Assembly (NCBI GenBank): GCA_021785115.1
Contig: JAJYGO010000044.1
Span: 1-18,120, forward strand
Source of the DNA: Chloroflexota bacterium
GTDB taxonomy: Bacteria > Chloroflexota > Limnocylindria > Limnocylindrales > CSP1-4
Length of the DNA stretch: 18,120 nt
Direction: 5' to 3'
In this document: one piece after another, positions 1-4,712 of the stretch
Layout of the letters: the number at the start of each line of letters is the position of its first letter
Numbering within the stretch: position 1 is the first letter of the stretch
Program-made: the position numbers and the translations under genes
Notes under the pieces: generated by a model
The model's input: only the letters and a program-made list of their open reading frames with translations
Database searches by the model: none
Told to the model about the DNA's origin: nothing

Positions 1-334
1 ACCGATGAAGGCGGCGCGCGCCCCGTGTGAGAGGGCCGCCCTCCCGTCGCCCGCGGCGGGCCGGCACGCCCGGCCCCGACCGCGAGAACAGCCGATGAAG
101 GGCGCGTGAAGGGCGCGTGCAGGTCGTGTGCGCGCCGAGTCCTCGCGCATGCCTCCGAAGCCGTGACGGTCGCGCGTTTCTCCAGGTGGCGGCCGCCCCG
201 GAGATCGACAAGCCCGAAGGTCCTTCGTCGGCTGGGGCCTTCGACCCGTTCGCGACCGCGCGTCCTGAGGACCATGCCCCCCAGATTCCGTCTGCACCAC
301 CAGGGGATCGCCGGGGTGGGGGAAGGAGACGAGG
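1..334. other. Region without a supported gene
   Basis: I see no convincing gene here. A short frame from the window edge closes at a TGA at 107-109, and the longer frames overlapping 106-551 have arginine-rich, shadow-like translations. An 11-bp unit (TGAAGGGCGCG) occurs twice in tandem near 96-117. The last bases, GGAAGGAGACGAGG, form the ribosome binding site of the cytochrome b gene. The region could hold the end of an upstream gene and the operon promoter, but neither can be pinned down. Confidence 0.5.
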
Positions 335-988
335 ATGCGGCTGCTGTCGGATGAGGAGCCCAACCCGGGCGGCACGCAGGACTTCGCCGGCCGGGCCCGC
401 GAGCGGGGGCGGGTGCGGGCGACGCTCGAGTCGTTCGCCTACCTGCCGCCGTTCGGGCCAATGTTCAAGAAGGCGTCGCCCTTCTACGCCGAGTCGTACT
501 GGTACTGCATGGGGGGCATCACGTTCCTCATGTTCGTCTACCTCACGGTGAGCGGCGTGATCCTCGCCTGGCTCGGGCCGTTCTGGTGGCTGACGAGCCC
601 GATCGGACGGATGCTGAAGTCCACCCACTACTGGGCGGCGCAGGCGTTCTTCTTCTTCCTCGTCCTGCACGTCGTGCGGGTGTGGGCGACGGGAGCCTAC
701 CGGGGGCGGCGCTGGATCAACTGGGCCATCGGGATCACGATCCTGCTCGTCGGGTTCGGCGAAAACCTGTTCGGGCTGCTCGCCCGCGGTGACTGGGAGT
801 CCCAGTTCGTCGCGATGCACTCCGACGACATGCTGTTCACGCAGCCGTTCTTCCTGCACCTGTTCGGGCCGGGCAACTTCACCGCCGACCTCACCATCCA
901 CGTGGCGCTGATCCCGGTGCTGATGTTCGGGCTGATCCTCGCCCACGTGACCCTGGTCCGCGTCCAAGGCATCGCCCGTCCGCTGTGA
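335..988 (+). CDS. Cytochrome b6-type N-terminal subunit (QcrB/PetB-like)
   Basis: This is the haem-carrying four-helix half of a quinol:electron-acceptor oxidoreductase (cytochrome bc/b6f family), an integral membrane protein. The likely bis-His pairs for the two b haems are H98/H112 in helix B (spacing 14) and H189/H204 in helix D (spacing 15). The 14/15 pattern is that of b6-type proteins, whereas mitochondrial-type b has 14/14. The segment YWYCMGGITF (residues 55-64) matches the b6/Firmicute QcrB region whose cysteine binds a third, c-type haem; C58 is in that place. At 217 aa it is the split N-terminal form, and the PEWY-bearing half (subunit IV) is not seen downstream. The ATG is chosen for the strong GGAAGGAGA Shine-Dalgarno just upstream. 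It heads a run of membrane-protein genes, 16 bp before the next. Family assignment is firm; the complex it belongs to is inferred. Confidence 0.93.
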   Translation: MRLLSDEEPNPGGTQDFAGRARERGRVRATLESFAYLPPFGPMFKKASPFYAESYWYCMGGITFLMFVYLTVSGVILAWLGPFWWLTSPIGRMLKSTHYWAAQAFFFFLVLHVVRVWATGAYRGRRWINWAIGITILLVGFGENLFGLLARGDWESQFVAMHSDDMLFTQPFFLHLFGPGNFTADLTIHVALIPVLMFGLILAHVTLVRVQGIARPL

Positions 989-1004
989 CCTTCGGGAGGA
1001 GACC

Positions 1005-1997
1005 ATGACGATTCGCACTCGCAGGCGCCGCCCAGGTCCGCCCGGGCACCGTGTGTGCCACTGCTACTGGAAGTACCCGGTCATCGCGATCGTGCTGGCG
1101 GGGGTGCTGGTCGTGCTCGCGGTCTTCGCCGGATCGCCGGACTGGCCGCGCGCGACGATCGCCGGGGCATCCCGGCAGGATCCGGGCGGCACGATCCTCG
1201 CGTTCACGCAGGAGCTCGACGGGACAGCAGCCTCGTGGATGAACGCTCCCGAGCAGGGCGTCGGGCGGCCCGATTCCACGTTCGTGATCGACCCGCTGCG
1301 CGCCTACGCGCCGCTGCTCGGCGCATCGGTGCAGCGGGCCCTCGGGACGTGGGAGGCGGCGGGGCCGCGCCAGCGTCACGCCTGGGCATCGAACTACGAC
1401 CGCGCGCTCGCGACGATCGAGCCCGGTGCCATGGGCTCCTCGGCCGGCATGGGCTCGGCGATGCCGAGTCCCGACTTCGCGAAGATCGGCATGCTCCGCG
1501 GAGACTTCGGACCGGTCCCGGCGATCGTGCTGGCCGACCTCGGCCTCGCCCGGCGAGGGTACCTGGAGCAGTACCTGATCGGCACGAGTCCCGGCCACTC
1601 GATGCACCTCACCACGATCTGGCTCTACGACCAGCCGCTGATGCTGAATACCGCCGTCGCGAACGGGCTCACCGACGACCAGTGGGGCATGGTGAAGGAG
1701 CGGGGCTTCCCGGTCGGCCCCTGGTACCTGATCCTGCCCGCGGTCGCGCACGTGCTGCTGCCCGGCGGATCGACCGGGACGGGCTTCCTCCTCTGGAATC
1801 TCGCGTTCGCGCTGTTCTTCATGTTCGCGGTCCCGTTCCTCCCGGGGCTTCGGGACCTGCCGGAGCGCCTTCGCCTGCACCGCCTGATGTACCGGTACCC
1901 GGCGGGCAGGCGTTCCGAGCTGGGGCGAGAGGCGGAGACGGACGCAGGAGCCGACCTCCTGGCGACCGGTCCCATCGCAGAGAGCAAGCCGCAATGA
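1005..1997 (+). CDS. Unrecognised membrane protein coupled to cytochrome b
   Basis: I do not recognise a family for this 330-aa protein. It has a basic N-terminus with a CHC triplet (C18-H19-C20), a transmembrane helix at about 24-42, and a middle region of roughly 190 residues that is probably extracytoplasmic. A hydrophobic stretch follows at about 239-252, then a second clear helix at about 259-281 and a charged cytoplasmic tail. A Met/Gly/Ser-rich patch lies at 141-154. It lacks the PEWY motif of cytochrome b subunit IV and the CxxCH motif of c-type haem proteins. The start follows GGGAGGAGACC closely, 16 bp after the cytochrome b stop, and its stop overlaps the next start by 4 bp. This arrangement suggests an accessory or structural subunit of the same complex, which is inference from context only. 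Confidence 0.8.
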   Translation: MTIRTRRRRPGPPGHRVCHCYWKYPVIAIVLAGVLVVLAVFAGSPDWPRATIAGASRQDPGGTILAFTQELDGTAASWMNAPEQGVGRPDSTFVIDPLRAYAPLLGASVQRALGTWEAAGPRQRHAWASNYDRALATIEPGAMGSSAGMGSAMPSPDFAKIGMLRGDFGPVPAIVLADLGLARRGYLEQYLIGTSPGHSMHLTTIWLYDQPLMLNTAVANGLTDDQWGMVKERGFPVGPWYLILPAVAHVLLPGGSTGTGFLLWNLAFALFFMFAVPFLPGLRDLPERLRLHRLMYRYPAGRRSELGREAETDAGADLLATGPIAESKPQ

Positions 1998-2308
1998 TCC
2001 GGCGCTGCGCGCTCGCGGAGATGGCGCTGTTTGCCGCAGCCTCGGCAGCGGGGGTCTGGGGACTCGGGGAGGCGTTCCACGGCGATGTCTGGTGGCTCGC
2101 GGTCACCGGGGTCTCGCTGCTCGTCCTCTCCAGGCAGATGGGGAGGATCCAGGACCGGGCGCCGCGGCGCCGGGCGGCGGGGGACTCCCCGGTGATGACG
2201 GCGGCCCGCAGAGCGTTCGATCGGGCGGGGAGGACCGAGGACCCGCGGGCCTCGGCGCCCCTGCCGAACCCCACCACCTCGGAGAAGGTCCAGGAGGAAC
2301 GACCATGA
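1994..2308 (+). CDS. Small two-helix membrane protein
   Basis: This is a 104-aa protein of unknown family. Two hydrophobic helices (about 6-24 and 33-48) are followed by an Arg/Pro-rich hydrophilic tail, so it is a hairpin membrane protein with a probably cytoplasmic tail. I start it at the ATG that overlaps the previous stop (ATGA, 1994-1997); the reading frame is open further upstream, but that stretch is a shadow of the preceding gene. Its own stop overlaps the next start in the same way (ATGA, 2305-2308), so three consecutive genes are translationally coupled. It is probably a minor subunit or assembly factor of the cytochrome b complex. No catalytic residue is apparent. Confidence 0.7.
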   Translation: MIRRCALAEMALFAAASAAGVWGLGEAFHGDVWWLAVTGVSLLVLSRQMGRIQDRAPRRRAAGDSPVMTAARRAFDRAGRTEDPRASAPLPNPTTSEKVQEERP

Positions 2309-2406
2309 ACAGGATCCACCGGGATGCCGTGACCGTAGCGGTGGGGATCGCCGTGCTGGCCGGCCTCATCTGGTGGTTGCTCGCGACCGTCAACCCCATG
2401 CGCTGA
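2305..2406 (+). CDS. 33-residue single-helix membrane microprotein
   Basis: A very short gene encodes a 33-aa protein with a charged start (MNRIHRD), one hydrophobic helix (about 9-27) and a short tail ending NPMR. Three things support it: an excellent ribosome binding site (CAGGAGGAAC) at the right distance, an ATGA overlap with the preceding stop, and a translation that is a clean transmembrane segment. Single-helix subunits of this size are typical of respiratory and b6f-type complexes (for example PetG, PetL, PetN), so a small subunit of the neighbouring cytochrome b complex is plausible. No sequence relationship to those proteins is claimed. Confidence 0.65.
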   Translation: MNRIHRDAVTVAVGIAVLAGLIWWLLATVNPMR

Positions 2407-2454
2407 CCGCTCCCGGCCCACCCCTGCTGCGTCCGCGCAGATCCTTCGCCTCCC

Positions 2455-2472
2455 GTTCACGGACCGTTCACG
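2455..2472 (+). promoter_or_regulatory. 11-bp-spaced GTTCACG direct repeat (PHO-box-like)
   Basis: GTTCACG occurs at 2455-2461 and again at 2466-2472, exactly 11 bp apart, in the gap after the cytochrome b operon. Direct GTTCA units at 11-bp spacing are the pattern bound by PhoP-type (OmpR-family) regulators in streptomycetes. Only two units are present and the downstream gene is a remnant, so function is uncertain. Confidence 0.25.
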
Positions 2473-2561
2473 CTGGCGCCCGAGCGTCGAGGTGGTGGAA
2501 CAGAGCGGGAGGCGGCGGACATGAGCGATGGGGGCACGCAACCGGTCATCGGGCCCAGGTG

Positions 2562-2793
2562 GCGGAGCGGGGCCAGGCCGGCGGCGTTCGCGCCTGGATC
2601 CACTTCTGGCACGATGTCGTCGGCGTTGACCCGCACCTGTTCGCCTACCTCGTGGCAACGGCGGAGACCCTGGTGGCGCTCGGACTGGTGCTCGGCGCGT
2701 TCAGCAACGTCACGAACCTGATCGGCGGGCTGCTCGCGTTCGTCATCTGGCCGACGGCCGAGGGCTTCGGCGGGCCCTGCACGGTTGACGCCA
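2562..2793 (+). pseudogene. DoxX-family membrane protein remnant
   Basis: The frame translates to a recognisable internal piece of a DoxX-family membrane protein: an AWIHFWHDVVG segment, a helix containing FAYLVATAETLVALGLVLGA, then FSNVTNLIGGLLAFVIW and the signature TAEGFGGP. The N-terminal helix and the C-terminal helix of the family (the part after GFGGPY) are missing. Homology stops at about GPCTVDA. A ribosome-binding-site-like GGGAGGCGG precedes an ATG at 2521, but that ATG is in a different frame. I read this as a gene decayed at both ends. It remains open in frame into the DUF3105 gene downstream, which could give a fused read-through product, but no start with a good binding site supports that. 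Confidence 0.7.
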
Positions 2794-2879
2794 TGGCTCG
2801 GTCGTCCCCGGAGCCGGCTTCACGGCCGGCGCACGATCTCTTCACCGGCCCTTCATCCGGATGCCGGATACCACACACC

Positions 2880-3653
2880 ATGGCTCGAGGGGGATGGCGC
2901 CCATCGGATCGGCGAGGGACAAACCGCACCGAAGGCCAGGCGAACGGCGCGAAGGCGCGGCGCGTGGCCGAGCAACAGCGCCGTCAGGCCCTGCGCAGGC
3001 GAGCCACGCGCCGCCGGCGGGCGATCCGGGCCCTGGGCGCGGCGGTGGCGGCCCTCGTCGTGGTCGGCGCCGGGTTGCTCGTCCTCGAGTCCCGGGCCGC
3101 GCCGCAGCAGCGCGCGAGGGCCGAGACCGCGCTGCTCTCGGGGACCGCGGTGGCTGCGCGGGCGGCTGGGTGCGGCCCGGTTCGCGACGTGGGGTCCTAC
3201 CAGCCGACCGGGGAGGACCGAGCCCACGTCACGGCGCTCCCGCCCCTCTCGAGCTACCCTTCGAGGCCACCGGCATCCGGGCCGCACTTCGCCGCGCCGC
3301 TCGGCGGGGGCGTCTACGCCTCACCGCCCTCGCTCGGCGAGGCCATCCACTCCCTCGAGCACGGCGCCGTCGACATCTGGGTCTCCCCGTCGCTCTCGCC
3401 CGCGGCGCTGCGACCGCTCGTCGCCGCGTTTGCCGGTGCGGACCACGTCCTGATCGCGCCCTACGACTACCCGGGGCCGGGCGGGACGCTGCCCGCGGGC
3501 GCGCGCGTCGCGCTCGTCGCCTGGCAGCACGTCCAGTTCTGCGCGAGGCCGAGCATCGCGGTCGCCCGCGCCTTCGTCGGCGCCTACCGTTACGAGGGAG
3601 CTGACCCCGGGGCCTACCGCGGCGACGCGCCGGAGCTCGGCGCGCCGATCTGA
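2880..3653 (+). CDS. DUF3105 protein with N-terminal membrane anchor
   Basis: This 257-aa protein has a strongly basic N-terminus (about 25-50), one transmembrane helix (about 48-70) and a DUF3105 domain (about 98-221) on the outer face. Visible domain features are YPSRPPASGPHF, the histidines of SLEHGAV (H157, H161), H136, and C98 and C221 at the two ends of the domain, which could pair. The biochemical role of DUF3105 is not established; it is common in actinobacterial and Chloroflexi membrane proteins, and its conserved histidines suggest metal binding. The start is uncertain: I give the ATG at 2880, but a GTG at 2964 immediately before the basic stretch is also reasonable. The frame is open upstream through the DoxX remnant. 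The domain call is good; function is unknown. Confidence 0.78.
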   Translation: MARGGWRPSDRRGTNRTEGQANGAKARRVAEQQRRQALRRRATRRRRAIRALGAAVAALVVVGAGLLVLESRAAPQQRARAETALLSGTAVAARAAGCGPVRDVGSYQPTGEDRAHVTALPPLSSYPSRPPASGPHFAAPLGGGVYASPPSLGEAIHSLEHGAVDIWVSPSLSPAALRPLVAAFAGADHVLIAPYDYPGPGGTLPAGARVALVAWQHVQFCARPSIAVARAFVGAYRYEGADPGAYRGDAPELGAPI

Positions 3654-3675
3654 GCCAGTCACGGCGAAGGATGAG

Positions 3676-3957
3676 ATGGTGTCGAAGCGACGCAGGGGGG
3701 GACAACGGATCGGCAAGAATGGTCCGCGCGAGCCCTGGATGACCCCCGTCCACCGCCGAAGGTTCCCGATCGACGCACGAGTGCGCCGGAGCCGCGTCGC
3801 CGCCGGCCTGATGGGCCTCGGGGCCGCGCTCGGACTGGCCCACCTCCTGCAGATGATCGGGCTCGTCGGGTTCCTGCCGATGGGACCGCACGAGCTCTAC
3901 TATCCGCTGGCGCTCCTGGTCGTCCTGGGAGGGGCCATGGCGCTGCCGGCCCGGTGA
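3676..3957 (+). CDS. Small membrane protein, unknown family
   Basis: A 93-aa protein has a basic N-terminal region of about 40 residues followed by two hydrophobic helices (about 41-67 and 76-90). GAAGG lies a few bases before the ATG and the gene follows DUF3105 by 22 bp, so the two are probably co-transcribed. An internal ATG at residue 22 is an alternative start. It converges on the minus-strand gene that ends at 3992, with only 34 bp between them and no convincing terminator. I do not recognise a family and see no catalytic motif. Confidence 0.6.
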   Translation: MVSKRRRGGQRIGKNGPREPWMTPVHRRRFPIDARVRRSRVAAGLMGLGAALGLAHLLQMIGLVGFLPMGPHELYYPLALLVVLGGAMALPAR

Positions 3958-3991
3958 GGAATGCGGAAGTCCCGAGGAGCCTCGTGCGGGC

Positions 3992-4282
3992 TCATGGCTC
4001 GGGGGACCGCGGGTGAGGCTCCGCCCCATTCCCCCCACTCGTGGGAAGGCCGGTTTGCTCGTGCCCGTGTCCTCCTGCGCCGGGTGCGTGCCCGTGCCCG
4101 GCACCGCAACCACCGCCGGCGCCGTGGGTGCGCGCCATGAGCAGGGGTCCGAGAAGGAAGATCCCCACCAAGAGCAACGAGCCGAGCGGCAGGCGAAGCG
4201 CGACGAGCGCCACGATCGCCACGGCGGCGACCACCCACACCCACGGCCGGTTGCCCGGCGATCGACGCTGCCCCAAGGCCAT
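3992..4282 (-). CDS. DUF2933-like small membrane protein with His/Gly/Cys-rich tail
   Basis: A 96-aa minus-strand protein has two adjacent hydrophobic segments (about 13-29 and 33-49). A short tail follows with repeated Gly-His units: H53, C59, HGH at 63-65 and HGH at 72-74. The layout resembles small DUF2933-type proteins, which often sit beside copper or heavy-metal genes and end in His/Gly-rich tails. A good ribosome binding site, AAAGGAG, lies 9 bases before the ATG. It is transcribed away from the copper operon that begins at 4458, across a 175-bp gap. The tail looks able to bind Cu or another soft metal, but this is inference from composition. Codon use is ordinary for the window. Confidence 0.7.
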   Translation of the reverse strand: MALGQRRSPGNRPWVWVVAAVAIVALVALRLPLGSLLLVGIFLLGPLLMARTHGAGGGCGAGHGHAPGAGGHGHEQTGLPTSGGNGAEPHPRSPEP

Positions 4283-4457
4283 TGCCCACCGCTCCTTTCA
4301 CGGGCGAGGGTGCACGGGGCGCGTGAAGCGGCGATGAACCTCGGGTGGACGCGCGGTGCGCTCCCTGTGTTGCCTCCCGGGCAAGGTGGGACACGGCATG
4401 TGCGCTGGGGAGGCCGGCCACCGGGCAGCGCTCCAGGGCCGATGAGGGGGTAGTGTC
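4283..4457. promoter_or_regulatory. Divergent intergenic region of the copper cluster
   Basis: This 175-bp gap separates the leftward DUF2933-like gene from the rightward csoR-copA operon, so it should hold both promoters. I see two inverted repeats: TTGCCTCCCGGGCAA (4370-4384), and GCGCTG (4402-4407) paired with CAGCGC (4426-4431). Neither resembles a classical CsoR or CueR operator well. GAGGGGG near 4444-4450 is the csoR ribosome binding site. Confidence 0.4.
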
Positions 4458-4712
4458 GTGATGCGCGGGTACGAGATGAGCGCCGGGGAGATCCAGGACC
4501 GACTCCGCCGCATCGGCATCCTCACCCAGCTGAACTCGATCTCGGCCGCGGTCCGGGCGGTCGGGCTCGGGCTGCTCGACGACCACGTCCGCCGCTGCAT
4601 CGCCGCGAGCCTCGAGCGCGGTGAGGACCAGGGGAAGGTCGATGAGCTCGTCGCGGCTGTGGCGATGTTCGCGGGTCACTCGACGAGCCGGAAGGTGGTG
4701 GGCATGCGATGA
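4458..4712 (+). CDS. csoR: CsoR-family copper-sensing repressor with internal deletion
   Basis: CsoR proteins are small all-helical repressors that release copper-efflux promoters when Cu(I) binds a Cys-His-Cys site. Here the family core is clear: DRLRRI (14-19), [20 protein letters not shown] (21-40) and DDHVRRCI (41-48), which carries the second and third ligands H43 and C47. In normal members a stretch of about 19 residues, containing the GQVRG region and the cysteine of the R/Y-C-I-D motif, lies between RRI and ILTQ. Here one glycine replaces it, so the first copper ligand and part of helix 1 are gone. The protein is 84 aa. GTG at 4458 (or ATG at 4461) follows GAGGGGG. Its stop overlaps the copA start (ATGA, 4709-4712). 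It may be a non-copper-responsive, altered or dead repressor; an assembly artefact cannot be excluded. Confidence 0.88.
   Translation: MMRGYEMSAGEIQDRLRRIGILTQLNSISAAVRAVGLGLLDDHVRRCIAASLERGEDQGKVDELVAAVAMFAGHSTSRKVVGMR

Noticed and set aside
96..117. Tandem 11-bp repeat TGAAGGGCGCG x2
   Set aside because: Only two short units with no associated feature. It is noted but not meaningful by itself.
3958..3991. Possible bidirectional terminator between convergent genes (CGAGG-AG-CCTCG)
   Set aside because: The 2-nt loop is too small for a stable hairpin and there is no T-tract on either strand.
4283..4457. Search for a CsoR or CueR operator before csoR
   Set aside because: The inverted repeats present do not match known copper-operator patterns, so no operator was named.
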